Source of the DNA: CAXYVX01 sp049297855
GTDB lineage: Bacteria; Patescibacteriota; Saccharimonadia; Saccharimonadales; Saccharimonadaceae
Reading direction: 5' to 3'
NCBI GenBank assembly: GCA_049297855.1
Contig: JBAQVB010000052.1
Span: 1 to 38,219 of the forward strand
Length of the DNA stretch: 38,219 nucleotides
Shown: positions 23,019 to 32,931 of the stretch, in pieces
How the letters are laid out: every line of letters begins with the position of its first letter
Numbering within the stretch: the stretch's first letter is position 1
Program-made: the position numbers and the translations under genes
Notes under the pieces: generated by a model
Told to the model about the DNA's origin: nothing
Databases searched by the model: none
What the model saw: only the letters and a program-made list of their open reading frames with translations

Positions 23019-25288
23019 TTGGAATCGTGCAATGAATTGGCGTTGATCATCACTATAATTGTGCTAGCGCTCATAAAAATTCCCGCCAAAATCGGATTCA
23101 AAATACCGAATGCCGCCAGCGGCACAGCCAGCAAGTTGTAGCCGGCGCCCCACCACAAATTTTGCTTCATTTTGCGGTTGCTAGCATCAGCCAACCGTAA
23201 CAGTTTCAAAATGTCCGATGGATGTGAATTAGCCAACACGACGTCGGCGCTATCGATTGCCACGGCCGTACCCGCGCCGACCGCCAGGCTTAGATCGGCC
23301 GCAGCCAAAGCTGGCGCATCGTTGACACCGTCACCGACGAACAGAACTTTGCCTTTACGTTGAAATTTGCGCACGACGCTGGCTTTGTCGGCCGGGCTGA
23401 GGCCCGCTCGCACCGTGTGAATGCCCAATTTGTGCGCTACTTTTTGGGCAGATTCAATATTATCACCTGTCACCATGACTGATTTAACGCCACGCGCCAA
23501 TAATTCCCGAACGGTGCGACGCGCGTCGTCTTTGATTCGATCGCCCAACGCCACAAATCCTAATACTTCATAATCGCTAGACGGCGACGCGCGTTTTTTA
23601 GCTTTGGCCTTAGTTTTGGTGCTCGATTCGCGCAACAAAAAACACAAGGTCAAGCCGTCATTTAAATGCTGTTGCGCCCGCGCCAAGTCAGTTTTTTTCA
23701 ACTTTAAATTATGCTCGCGCACGAAATCCAACGACACTACCAGATATTTTTCCTTGGCGATAACGCCATTGACGCCAACGCCCGGCATCGTCTCAACGTG
23801 GCTCGCGACGAATTTCTTCTGTTCGGCGACAAACAATTTTTTCGGGTTTTTGTCGTTTTTGCTCATGAAACCGGCTTTATAAAAATCAACGATCGACACG
23901 CCCAGCGGATGAGTTGAACCGCTTTCCAAACTGGCAATCATTGGCAAAATTTTCGATTTTTTATGCGCCGATCGTCGTTTGCTTTTTTCAACAGGGAAGT
24001 CCACCACTTCGCGCACGCTAAAATGTCCGTCCGTCAAGGTGCCGGTTTTGTCGAGCAGGGCGTAGCGCAGCCGTGGCGCATTTTCGAGGGCGGTGCGGTT
24101 TTGGACAAAAAGTCCGCGCCGTGCCGATAATCGCATCAGTCGCGCCGCTACTAGGGGAATCGCCAGCCCTAACGCGTGCGGGCAAGCTACCACCAGCGTC
24201 GCCACGGCCGCCGCAAAGGACGCCGACACACCCACGTAAAAGCTCCAATATGAGAACGCGAACGCTGCAAAAAATAGCGCGAACCAAAACAGCCAGCCTG
24301 CCACACGATCGGCCAATGTTTCGGCGCGCGATTTCTGCGCTGTCGCAGCAACCACTAACCGACCTATCTGCGCCAAATAAGCGTTCGATCCGGTGTTGGT
24401 GACGACCATTTTGAATGCCCGATTTTGGTTAAGCGACCCGGCAAACACTGTAGCCTGAGCGGTTTTGGCGACCGGCCGGCTCTCGCCCGTGACCATCGAC
24501 TCGTCAACTAACGCCAAAACCTCCGAGCCGGCTTGGCGTCCAAAACTATTCTCGTCCAACACCCGACCGTCGGCCGGAATTTTTTCGTGATCGCGCACTA
24601 ACAGCACGTCGCCTGATTTAACCGAGGCTAACTCGATGTCATCGGTTTGCGATAATAATTTGGCACCGTCTTTAATTTTGTGCGCCTTTTTGGGTAGCAA
24701 CTCGGCTAGGGAAGTTAAAGCATCGCCTGCCGCGTGGCCGGCGTTCATCTCGATTAAATGCCCAGCCAACATGATCGCTATCAAACTCGCCAGCTCGAAC
24801 CAAAACGCCATGTTAGTTGTGCCATGACGCAATAGCAAGCCTTTGACGCCAGTCGCCATCGAATATGCGTACGCCACGCTAATTCCCAACGTAATCAGTA
24901 ACATCATAGCCGGACGCTTGGCCCGTATCTCCTTTAGACCGCCTTTTAAAAACGGCCATCCGCCATAGAAAAAAATCACCGAACCAATCGCCATCACGAG
25001 CGGTGTCGCATAATAATTAGGTAATTTCAAGATGGCCGACAGCCCCATCAACGGCGCCAATAAAAACAGTGGAGCAAGTAAAATCAACGTCATAATCAAC
25101 CGCCGACGCAAAGGTCGCGCCATTGAGTCCATTGAACCGTGGCCTGCATCAGACATCGCCATCTCTGTATCATCATGCATCATCATCGCGTCATGGTGCG
25201 ACATTGACGACGCGTCATCGACCGCCAAAGCTGATCGGGTTTGAGGTTTCTGATCGGCGTCTGGAGATGGCATTTTTGTTGATTTCAT
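23015..25288 (-). CDS. CopB-type heavy-metal P-type ATPase (CPH)
   Basis: A 757-aa P1B ATPase that exports metal ions across the membrane. The N-terminus (about 28-57) is rich in Met and His (SHHDAMMMHDDTEMAMSDAGH) and has no CxxC HMA domain. TGES is at 267-270, the ion-binding CPH at 369-371 and the phosphorylated Asp413 in DKTGTLTDG. STHPLG, VTGDN and GDGVNDAPALAAADLSLAVG follow. About eight membrane helices are visible. CPH instead of CPC places it with CopB-like pumps, reported to move Cu(II), Cu(I) or Ag(I). The start at 25288 follows AAGAAGGA; an extension to 25390 has no such site. No CsoR, CopZ or other copper gene is adjacent. Its stop codon interlocks with that of the helicase. Confidence 0.92.
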   Translation of the reverse strand: MKSTKMPSPDADQKPQTRSALAVDDASSMSHHDAMMMHDDTEMAMSDAGHGSMDSMARPLRRRLIMTLILLAPLFLLAPLMGLSAILKLPNYYATPLVMAIGSVIFFYGGWPFLKGGLKEIRAKRPAMMLLITLGISVAYAYSMATGVKGLLLRHGTTNMAFWFELASLIAIMLAGHLIEMNAGHAAGDALTSLAELLPKKAHKIKDGAKLLSQTDDIELASVKSGDVLLVRDHEKIPADGRVLDENSFGRQAGSEVLALVDESMVTGESRPVAKTAQATVFAGSLNQNRAFKMVVTNTGSNAYLAQIGRLVVAATAQKSRAETLADRVAGWLFWFALFFAAFAFSYWSFYVGVSASFAAAVATLVVACPHALGLAIPLVAARLMRLSARRGLFVQNRTALENAPRLRYALLDKTGTLTDGHFSVREVVDFPVEKSKRRSAHKKSKILPMIASLESGSTHPLGVSIVDFYKAGFMSKNDKNPKKLFVAEQKKFVASHVETMPGVGVNGVIAKEKYLVVSLDFVREHNLKLKKTDLARAQQHLNDGLTLCFLLRESSTKTKAKAKKRASPSSDYEVLGFVALGDRIKDDARRTVRELLARGVKSVMVTGDNIESAQKVAHKLGIHTVRAGLSPADKASVVRKFQRKGKVLFVGDGVNDAPALAAADLSLAVGAGTAVAIDSADVVLANSHPSDILKLLRLADASNRKMKQNLWWGAGYNLLAVPLAAFGILNPILAGIFMSASTIIVMINANSLHDSN

Positions 25289-26289
25289 GTTTGCGGATTC
25301 CTTCTTAAAATTAATAACAACTACCACGATCTTGGCTACAACCGTGAAGATTTTCGTGCTATTACTATCATATATCAAACGGCGAGCCACGTAAACCTAC
25401 GAATGAAAATCAGCTCCCCGTTCAGGGCAGGATTAAAGAGTTTTATACCATAACAATATTTTACGACATTAAGTTTTTTAGCAAAAGATGATTAGCTCTT
25501 TCTCTATACATTTCATGAGATAGTAATTTTAAGATAAAACCAACGCCTGTGAATGTCTCAATCTGTTACAGCATTAAACGACCATCAAACACTATACAAA
25601 ATGGGCTCCAGCCATGTCAGTTATGATATGAAGCTCATAAAAAGGTTAACAAAAATGTTGTCCAAAAAGCCATTAAGAGTCAACAGGACAATTAGGCGCA
25701 GAAAAATGTCTGAAAATAAATTCTATAAAAATAATAGCAAAGCTCGCGCCAAGACCAGCTCAAGACGGAGGCCGTCAGCCAACGCGGGGAATTATTATTA
25801 TCCGCCATAGATAATGTCGCACAATATATCTTTTACGACGTTAAAGGCAACGTCACGGTGAAATGACGTCAAATCAACAATCACTGGCGGTTCGATCAAT
25901 TGATCGCCAAAACCAAAATATTGAACCGGTCCGCATAAAACCTCGGGGCAGTTTATTTCAGATGTGCATCACTTCTAGACAAAATTTAAAATATTCACAA
26001 CAAAACTAGCGCGAACTCACAACGCAAACAGGTCTTGTCTCTGACTAATTCTTGAATCTCTCTAATCAGCAAAGTTTTCCACAGCACTACAATGTTTTTA
26101 TCCTTTTGACAAAATTATAAAAACATTATTTTATAATATTCTCACCTGTCGTCAAGATCAATCGTCAATCACTTGTTTGACTTTTATCAAAAATATTATT
26201 TTATATAAAAATTCCCTATTCTCTCTTCTCTGTCCCGCCAACTCAAGGCGTCAAAAACAATGCCGACCACCCACCTAATTTAATAATTA
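25289..26289. other. About 1-kb AT-rich region without a convincing gene
   Basis: No ORF here has both a ribosome binding site or -10 box and a recognisable protein; the longest (25553-25810, 85 codons, very basic) is unsupported. What can be seen: a GACGTT-N6-AACGTC hairpin (25838-25855), a 12-bp palindrome GATCAATTGATC inside TGGCG...CGCCA (near 25885-25910), a TTTTCCACA DnaA-box-like site at 26075-26083, and two similar TTGAC/ATTATTTTATA units at 26106-26140 and 26177-26212. It separates the metal ATPase from the 3' end of the dcw cluster. Confidence 0.6.
26106..26212 (+). repeat. Tandem promoter-like repeats, 71 bp apart
   Basis: TTGAC at 26106 and 26177 is followed 19 and 18 bp later by the same ATTATTTTATA. 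The first unit contains TTGACA and a TATAAT 20 bp apart, longer than the optimum. If they are promoters on the plus strand, the transcript would run antisense into ftsQ and murG. They could also be AT-rich protein-binding sites. Confidence 0.45.
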
Positions 26290-27285
26290 TTATTTCCAAT
26301 ACATTTTACCGGCCACGCGGACATCGGCGTATTGTGGCGTGATTTTGTTGGCATCTAAATAATGTACGCTAGCCACTATATCCGCCGCTTGCGCTGTCGG
26401 ATCACGATCGATTTGGGCCATAAACGGATAATTTCGCCCCTGTAAATAGATGTCCACATAGCGAATAGCGCCACGCGGAATAACCACCCGTTGCATCATC
26501 AAGCCATTGGTCGCTAAGCTGGACTCAATTTGACCAACAAAACTCAAAAAACCGCCACTGGTCGCCTGGCCGTTGGCCGGCGCCACACCACTGTCGTCGG
26601 TGATCGTCACGCTTGGGCTGGCAAAATAATTTTTAGTAAACACCGCACCACCGCTGTCAACAAAATTCGTTACGCCATCGCTGGCCCACATGGCGACTGG
26701 ACGGCGAAACGTCAACCGCAAATTACCGCCACCAAAGCCCGCCGGCTGCAACTGTACATTCGACACTTCCGGCGCGCGCGTTTGTACAAACTGCGTCAAG
26801 GCGTTTTGACGTCGACTAAAGCTAAATCGCTCCAAAGGATTGCTGCCCAAATATTGCGTTACCAGGTTCGAATAACGCACCACGTCAGCACTCGACAGAG
26901 GTGTATTATCGGCGCTAGTCACGGTAAAGCCGGTTGCAAACTGCGAAACCAGTGCAACGGTCAGCGCCACTATAATCAAAATTGATCCGGCGATTATTTT
27001 AAGCTGTCGCCGATGCAAGTTGCCCGTTCGCACACGTTGACGTTCCAACTTCGCGCGATGTTCATGCTGCATAGTCGATAAGGTTGCGTTACGTCGAAAA
27101 ACTACGTCGTCCGTTGTCGGCAAATCAGCAGTTGTAGTGGGACGATGTGACGGTTCGTCGGGTTCAGTCGCGGACGACTTATCCGATCGCCAAGACGTTA
27201 AATTACGATTAAAATTGTTCCAAGTAACGTTCTTGTGTCGATCCGATCGACGAGAGCGACGCCGACCGCCGCCCAAAACACTCAT
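26290..27285 (-). CDS. ftsQ: FtsQ/DivIB-like division protein
   Basis: A 331-aa single-pass membrane protein of the divisome, where FtsQ links early and late septal proteins with FtsL and FtsB. A long basic, disordered cytoplasmic part (1-103) precedes one transmembrane helix (about 104-124, IIAGSILIIVALTVALVSQF). An extracytoplasmic region with a POTRA-like start (SNPLERFSFSRRQNALTQFV) and the FtsQ end pattern (YADVRVAGKMYWK) follows. The last block resembles the 'DLR..G..Y' close of the family. It is the last gene of the cluster, and its ATG overlaps the murG stop (ATGA). Confidence 0.85.
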   Translation of the reverse strand: MSVLGGGRRRSRRSDRHKNVTWNNFNRNLTSWRSDKSSATEPDEPSHRPTTTADLPTTDDVVFRRNATLSTMQHEHRAKLERQRVRTGNLHRRQLKIIAGSILIIVALTVALVSQFATGFTVTSADNTPLSSADVVRYSNLVTQYLGSNPLERFSFSRRQNALTQFVQTRAPEVSNVQLQPAGFGGGNLRLTFRRPVAMWASDGVTNFVDSGGAVFTKNYFASPSVTITDDSGVAPANGQATSGGFLSFVGQIESSLATNGLMMQRVVIPRGAIRYVDIYLQGRNYPFMAQIDRDPTAQAADIVASVHYLDANKITPQYADVRVAGKMYWK

Positions 27286-28550
27286 TTTCGATCCTTTCGC
27301 GCCACGGAATTATCAGCTATTTTGGTCGCGGCCGCAACGTAATGCTGACGCAACGTTTCACGCCGTCGTCCTTCCTGCGTGATCATGTCTACGATCGCGT
27401 CTAGCGCGTCTTTTTTGGCAAACTTGGCTAAATTTTCACCCAATTGAACTCGACGGCGCAAACCATCCGGACGCAACAATTTCGCAATGTTATCGAATAA
27501 CTCTTGCGACAACCGTTCGTCAAAATGGTCCTCAGTCACGTTTTGACGGAGATCAATGGCAGCGCCAGCTTTAGCGAAAATGGCGGCGTTTTTAGTTTGG
27601 TGATCACCTGCGAGATACGGGCTCGGTATGATAATTGTCGTCGTGGCCGACACCGCCGCTTCGGCCAGCGACGTTGCGCCGGCGCGCGTTACGAAAATAT
27701 CACAAGCGTTCAATAAATCCGGATATTCGGTAGTGATAAAATCTTTGACGATAAAATCACGCTTTAAATCCGACCCTACGTCAAAGCCGCTTCCCTTCCC
27801 GGCTAACAAAAAAATTTGAACATTAAAATCGGCAATCAATTTCGGTGCAATTTTGCGAAAAATCGTTGAAAAAATCGTCGCACCACCACCGCCACCAGCT
27901 ACAAAAATCAGCTTTTTCTGCGGGTCGAGGCCGATCGATTTTTTAACATCCCGTCGTGAGCGATCATCCAACTTTTTGAACTCGGCACGCACTGGAATAC
28001 CAACGAATTTCGTAATTTTACGCGGATAATTCGGATAGTTTTCAATCGGACTGCCGGTAGCAATTGCATTGGCAAAACGCGCTAGTACGCGGTTGCTAAG
28101 TCCCGGCACAGTGTCGGAATCGTGAATCACCATCGGCAGATGGAGCCCGTGTGCCGCCAGACCGACCGGCAAACAAACGTAACCGCCCTTGCAAAAAATC
28201 ACGTCCGGCTGGAGGTGGCGTAGCTTAATCCAGCTCTGCACAAAACCGCTAATGACGCGCTTCGTGTCGATCAAATTTGGCAAATGCGTGTGCGTCAAAT
28301 GATACCAGGAAAAATATTTATACCAAAAATTTAGATTGGCGTAACGGCGCAGTTTGCCGGACGAAATGCACTCAATTTTAACGCGAGACGGCAGCTCGCT
28401 GTGCGCCAAAGACAGCGTTTGCGCCAAAAACTTTTTGTCGGTCCAAATGATAATTTCATTATGCGAATCGCACTGATAGAGCTTCTTCGCGATCGCGATG
28501 ATCGGCGTAACGTGGCCGCCCGAACCACCGCCAACCAATAAAATTTTCAT
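27282..28550 (-). CDS. murG: MurG, lipid II-forming GlcNAc transferase
   Basis: This 422-aa GT28 enzyme adds GlcNAc to lipid I to make lipid II on the inner membrane face. The N-terminal glycine loop is VGGGSGGHVTP. IHDSDTVPGLSNRVLARFA is the acceptor region, followed by the donor-side VAGGGGGATIF, VTRAGATSLAEAA and IPSPYLAGDHQTKNA. It is about 60 residues longer than E. coli MurG, partly through an insert near 75-110 (YKYFSWYHLTHTHLPNL). ATGA overlaps join it to ftsW upstream and ftsQ downstream. Confidence 0.96.
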   Translation of the reverse strand: MKILLVGGGSGGHVTPIIAIAKKLYQCDSHNEIIIWTDKKFLAQTLSLAHSELPSRVKIECISSGKLRRYANLNFWYKYFSWYHLTHTHLPNLIDTKRVISGFVQSWIKLRHLQPDVIFCKGGYVCLPVGLAAHGLHLPMVIHDSDTVPGLSNRVLARFANAIATGSPIENYPNYPRKITKFVGIPVRAEFKKLDDRSRRDVKKSIGLDPQKKLIFVAGGGGGATIFSTIFRKIAPKLIADFNVQIFLLAGKGSGFDVGSDLKRDFIVKDFITTEYPDLLNACDIFVTRAGATSLAEAAVSATTTIIIPSPYLAGDHQTKNAAIFAKAGAAIDLRQNVTEDHFDERLSQELFDNIAKLLRPDGLRRRVQLGENLAKFAKKDALDAIVDMITQEGRRRETLRQHYVAAATKIADNSVARKDRK

Positions 28551-29920
28551 AAGCGTGCTCCAAGGTGACGCGATACGGCCACCTTAACATTATTCGGCTC
28601 GCGCTCAATTTTACGATGCATCGTATAGCCGGAAATCGCAAAAACCAAACCGAGCGCCGCCATGATAAAAACCATACTGGTACCACCGAATGAAATTAAT
28701 GGTAGCGTCACACCTGTCAACGGAATCAAGCTGGTCATAGCACCGATATTTAGCATAACGTGCGCCGCCAGCCAACCAAAGACACCGGCCAAAATCAGGC
28801 GCAAAAACAAATTTTCGGTATAATCAACTTTTGCGATAATGCGTTTTAACAAAATACCGAACAGCCCGATCACCACCACCAAACCGATCCAACCGAGCGT
28901 CTCGCCCAAAATCGCAAAGATAGAGTCGGTTGATTGCTCTGGTAGCCAGCCAAAAGCTTGCACCGACTGACCAAGCCCGCGCCCGAATAATCCGCCCGAA
29001 CCGATTGCGATCAACGATTGATTAATTTGATAATTCGAAGTTGACGAACCGCCACCCAAAAAAGTGGTGATGCGCGCTGTGCGATGCGAAAACATGGTGA
29101 TCGCTAGCACGCCCGCAATCGCCGATACCGCTAAGACTAATGCGATCTTTCGACCGGGTAAACCGGAAATAATCAATTGCACTAGAACGATAGCAAACAT
29201 AGCTAGCGCTGTACCCATATCTTTTTGCAAAATCGCCACCGTGAATAGCGCCGCGGCAAACAGCGCAAAAAACGGCAACAACTCGCGCCACGAATTGAGG
29301 CGGTTTTGCGCCGACCGCACCGCCAGAAAACTGCTGGCAAATAACAACATCCCAAACTTGAGGAATTCGGCCGGCTGAAAAGTACCGATCGCGCCTAGAT
29401 TAAACCAACGCTGCGCACCATTAGCGTTGATTGCTAGCGGAAAATGCGGAATCGCCACCGCCACACACAAAATGAGCGCGCCCAGGAAAAGTCGGCTACT
29501 ATATTTGCGCCAAAAGTCGAGCGGCACGCGCGAAACAACAAAAAAAATAATGATGCCCAGCGTGATTAGAGCAATTTGCCGCGCCATGAAACCAGTCGTA
29601 GCGCCATTATTGCCACTATTTAATGCTGGCGCAATTGAGAATAATACCACCAAGCCAATAACGGCTAGCGTCAAAATCAATATCAATATCACGTAGTCTG
29701 GGCGATGCTTGCGGCCCAACTTTAATTCGCCGGATTTATCGAGTAAGGCTGATTTAACTTCGCTAGCGGCCAATTTGGCGCGTCGCGACAGGCCGGCATT
29801 ATTAGAATTCTCGCCAAAATCAACGTGGTTTTGACGGATTCGCGCGTTGTAAGCGCCACGATTGGCGCCAGTTGCATAATTACGCTGAATATCATCCGAC
29901 TTACGCGCGAACCAACTCAT
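28547..29920 (-). CDS. ftsW: FtsW/RodA-family (SEDS) septal protein
   Basis: A 457-aa SEDS-family protein; these polymerise glycan strands from lipid II together with a class B PBP. A polar cytoplasmic extension of about 75 residues precedes ten or so membrane helices. Family blocks: NGAQRWFNLGAIGTFQPAEFLKF, LQKDMGTALAMF (the conserved Asp region), QSLIAIGSGGLFGRGLGQSVQ, LPEQSTDSIFAILGE and PLISFGGTSM. Being next to ftsI, its likely partner PBP, supports FtsW over RodA. ATGA overlap with mraY. Confidence 0.95.
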   Translation of the reverse strand: MSWFARKSDDIQRNYATGANRGAYNARIRQNHVDFGENSNNAGLSRRAKLAASEVKSALLDKSGELKLGRKHRPDYVILILILTLAVIGLVVLFSIAPALNSGNNGATTGFMARQIALITLGIIIFFVVSRVPLDFWRKYSSRLFLGALILCVAVAIPHFPLAINANGAQRWFNLGAIGTFQPAEFLKFGMLLFASSFLAVRSAQNRLNSWRELLPFFALFAAALFTVAILQKDMGTALAMFAIVLVQLIISGLPGRKIALVLAVSAIAGVLAITMFSHRTARITTFLGGGSSTSNYQINQSLIAIGSGGLFGRGLGQSVQAFGWLPEQSTDSIFAILGETLGWIGLVVVIGLFGILLKRIIAKVDYTENLFLRLILAGVFGWLAAHVMLNIGAMTSLIPLTGVTLPLISFGGTSMVFIMAALGLVFAISGYTMHRKIEREPNNVKVAVSRHLGARL

Positions 29921-31032
29921 TTAATGGTTCCCCCCAGTAGTGCCAGCACCAGACCGACGATGCCCGCCACCGCACCCAGCAGCCAAAAACGCATCGTTAC
30001 CTTAGTTTCCGGCCAACCGATAGCCTCAAAATGATGGTGAATTGGGGTTGATAACCAAATTTTTTTACCGTGCGTGATTTTTTTGTAAATGATTTGGATA
30101 ACGGCGCTGCCGGTGTCAACCACGAAAACGGCGCCGATAATTGGTAATAAAAACAATGAATCTGTCATCATCGCCACCACCGCCAATGCACACCCGAGCG
30201 CAAAACTGCCGACGTCGCCCATCATAAAGCGCGCCGGAAAAATGTTGAACCACAGATAACTAACCAACGCCCCAATCACCGTAATGCAAAAAATCGCCAC
30301 ACCGAACTGCCCTTGCAAAAACGCAATCGCCGCAAAACTAGCAAAAGCAAATAGTGCCAGCCCGCCGGCCAATCCATCCAGCCCGTCACTCAAATTCACC
30401 GCATTGCCGGTCGCCACTACTGCCAACGCGAATAACAAAATCATCCAAATACCAATATTCCAATCACCGACAAACGGAATGTGTAATGTCGTCCATCCGA
30501 GTCGCGCCCAAAAAAACCACCCGAGCACCAACGCCGCAATTGTAATCATGGCGAATTTGACCGGCGCGCGCAAACCCGCTACCGCCGAATGACCACGCAA
30601 ATTAATGACATCGTCAATCAGTCCAACCAATCCACCAACCAGTAGCGCCGCCAGTGGCAACCAAGTTTGTCCGCGCGACAAATTCGTCGCGAGCGTTACC
30701 CCGGCCACTGTAATCACAAAAATCATCCCGGCCATGGTCGGCAAATGACGTTTGATTTTGTTGGCGTGTAATTTGTTCATGACGGTCAATTTCTTACCGT
30801 CGAGCGCCACTGTTTTTTCTCGTTTCCAAAAATGATACTTGTAAGCAAAGTAAGTGTAAATCGGCGTCAAAATCGTCGCCACCACCAACGCCAATAATCC
30901 GATCAAAAAAGTTCGTCCCAACGGTGTCGCCAAATGATTTAAAGTTGCTTGGTGGATAACGGTTGACACGTTGACCACCGGTTCGGCGCCGAACAATGAT
31001 AATGGGTTTAATGGTTGAAATTGTGCGATCAT
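29917..31032 (-). CDS. mraY: MraY, lipid I-forming transferase
   Basis: This 371-aa integral membrane enzyme transfers phospho-MurNAc-pentapeptide from UDP to undecaprenyl phosphate. About ten helices are visible. Signature blocks: LPTMAGMIF, the Asp pair in GLIDD, NAVNLSDGLDGLAGG, ARFMMGDVGSFALG and the loop PIHHHFEAIGWPE. About 35 residues at the N-terminus are extra relative to E. coli. GAAAGGAG lies 5 nt before the ATG, and the gene begins 19 nt after ftsI. Confidence 0.96.
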   Translation of the reverse strand: MIAQFQPLNPLSLFGAEPVVNVSTVIHQATLNHLATPLGRTFLIGLLALVVATILTPIYTYFAYKYHFWKREKTVALDGKKLTVMNKLHANKIKRHLPTMAGMIFVITVAGVTLATNLSRGQTWLPLAALLVGGLVGLIDDVINLRGHSAVAGLRAPVKFAMITIAALVLGWFFWARLGWTTLHIPFVGDWNIGIWMILLFALAVVATGNAVNLSDGLDGLAGGLALFAFASFAAIAFLQGQFGVAIFCITVIGALVSYLWFNIFPARFMMGDVGSFALGCALAVVAMMTDSLFLLPIIGAVFVVDTGSAVIQIIYKKITHGKKIWLSTPIHHHFEAIGWPETKVTMRFWLLGAVAGIVGLVLALLGGTIK

Positions 31033-31051
31033 AGCTGCTCCTTTCGTGGGA

Positions 31052-32887
31052 TTATTTGCTCACCCCTTCGTATTGAATCATAAAGTTTGATAAAGCGTTA
31101 AAAATTGGCTCGGCGGCGGCGGCACCCGAAAATTGTCCGGCGCTGGTTTTGCTGTCGTCCACCCGCACCAGTATAACGTATTTCGGAATTTCCTGCCCGC
31201 TAGCGTTTTTTTGCGCGCCAAAACCGATGTACGATCCGGTTGTCAACGTGTCGGAATATTTGCCAGTGTTTGGATCAATTTTCTGTGCCGTACCAGTTTT
31301 ACCACCGACATAATAGCCGTTGTCGCTGGACGCCGCACCGGCCGCATATTTATAACGCGCGTCGCGCAACATGCCGACCATCGCGGCGGAAGTTGCCGGA
31401 TTTACCACATTGGTTGCCACAACTTTAGTTGGCTGCGCTTTTAACGAATCTGCGCCACTATCAGTCGTTCCTAAAATGACGCTTGGCTGATAATAGGTGC
31501 CACCGTTCACCACTGCTGAAAATGCACTCAAAACTTGCGCCATCGTCAACTGCATACCCTGGCCAAATGTCATGTTGGCATAAGTTACGTTCGGTCCGTT
31601 CACCATGTCCGGCGGATGAATCGTCGAGTTAGATTCACCAGCGATTTGAAGACCCGTACGATCGGCAAAACGATAATTTTTGGTCAAATAATTATACAAC
31701 GCGGTGCGACCCTGCAAATTGATAATTCCGTTAGTGCCAGCCGGCGCGCCGGACATCTGGCCCAACACCCAAACCGCGCCAACGTTCAGCGAATAGCCAA
31801 GTATTTGCATCATGTTTTGCCGGCCCGGCACTTTGTCAACGTTACAGATCTTCGCATCGTCAACCTGCACGCAATTGGTGTTATTGAAAACCGAATCGGC
31901 CGCGATGTTACCGTTATTGACACCGGCCGCGATGGTAAAAAATTTCATGATCGATCCCGGCTCGTAAGCGCTCGTCACTGGCAAAGCCTCGGCGGTGCTA
32001 ACCTCTAGGCTTTTGTTGATCGCAACCGAATTGAGATCGCCCGGATCATACGACGGTTCGCTAGCCATCGCCAACACGTGGCCGTTCGCCGGATCCATCA
32101 CCATAACTGATCCAGAAGTGGCCGACGCGTTTTTGAGGCCATTTTGCAGATCGTGCTCCACCTGATACTGAATGTTACGATCGATTGTTAGGACGTAATT
32201 CGTGCCGTTAACCGCCGGCTGGCTGATGTTACTGTTATTGTCAATGGTCAGCGGCACCTGGTTGGCGCTCATGACCGATTGCAATAGGCCGGGTTTGCCA
32301 GCCAGTTGCGCGTTCAGATCCTGCTCGACACCATATTGCCCCTTCCCTGCATTATTAACATAACCGAGTACTTGAGACGCCAAACTGCCCTCTGGATAAA
32401 CACGGCGACTAGTAGATTGCAGCCCGAGTTCGGCGAATTTAGCCTGTTGAATAGTTTGCGCCTCGTCGTAGGACACGTTGCGCGCCAGCACCAGATATTG
32501 CAAACTACGATCGCTCATTTTGGCAAAATTGCTGGTCAAAATCTGAGCGGAATTATCGCTCGACAACGTACTAACGACCAAATTTTTAATCTTATCAGCG
32601 TCGCCGGCCGAAGTTTGTGACGGGTCGGCGAACAATGTGTAAACCGTTTGATTAAGCACCAGTGGCGCCAGCTCGCCGTCGGCGTCGCGCACGAAAATTT
32701 CACCGCGCACCGGATTAATCGTTTCGCGACTAGTCTGCATTTGAGTGGCTTTTTGGGCATAATATTTGCCCTGCACCAATTGCAACTGCGCTAACCGTAT
32801 CACGAAAACCGCCAGCGCCGCAAACAGCAAAAACGTCAGAATTTGACTGCGCGACAAACGTTTTGAGCGCGAATTATTGGACTGCAT
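31052..32887 (-). CDS. ftsI: FtsI-type septal transpeptidase (class B PBP)
   Basis: This 611-aa enzyme cross-links septal peptidoglycan. One transmembrane helix (about 16-35) anchors it. A dimerisation domain (about 55-215, with RGEIFVRD) precedes the transpeptidase domain with the catalytic tetrad S312-I-M-K315, SLN at 366-368 and KTGT near 538. No C-terminal PASTA domain is present. The gene has its own extended -10 in the short gap after the ftsL-like gene and is probably leaderless from there, besides read-through from upstream. Confidence 0.95.
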   Translation of the reverse strand: MQSNNSRSKRLSRSQILTFLLFAALAVFVIRLAQLQLVQGKYYAQKATQMQTSRETINPVRGEIFVRDADGELAPLVLNQTVYTLFADPSQTSAGDADKIKNLVVSTLSSDNSAQILTSNFAKMSDRSLQYLVLARNVSYDEAQTIQQAKFAELGLQSTSRRVYPEGSLASQVLGYVNNAGKGQYGVEQDLNAQLAGKPGLLQSVMSANQVPLTIDNNSNISQPAVNGTNYVLTIDRNIQYQVEHDLQNGLKNASATSGSVMVMDPANGHVLAMASEPSYDPGDLNSVAINKSLEVSTAEALPVTSAYEPGSIMKFFTIAAGVNNGNIAADSVFNNTNCVQVDDAKICNVDKVPGRQNMMQILGYSLNVGAVWVLGQMSGAPAGTNGIINLQGRTALYNYLTKNYRFADRTGLQIAGESNSTIHPPDMVNGPNVTYANMTFGQGMQLTMAQVLSAFSAVVNGGTYYQPSVILGTTDSGADSLKAQPTKVVATNVVNPATSAAMVGMLRDARYKYAAGAASSDNGYYVGGKTGTAQKIDPNTGKYSDTLTTGSYIGFGAQKNASGQEIPKYVILVRVDDSKTSAGQFSGAAAAEPIFNALSNFMIQYEGVSK

Positions 32888-32897
32888 TACGCTTATA

Positions 32898-32906
32898 ATT
32901 ATAGCA
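32898..32906 (-). promoter_or_regulatory. Extended -10 promoter of ftsI
   Basis: On the minus strand TGCTATAAT ends 10 nt before the ftsI ATG. It gives ftsI-mraY-ftsW-murG-ftsQ an internal promoter. Confidence 0.6.
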
Positions 32907-32931
32907 TATTAGTGGAAGTCGCGGCTCGCCC

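Noticed and set aside
25553..25810. 85-codon very basic plus-strand ORF
   Set aside because: No ribosome binding site or properly placed -10, and low-complexity composition. Kept only as a remark under the gene-free region.
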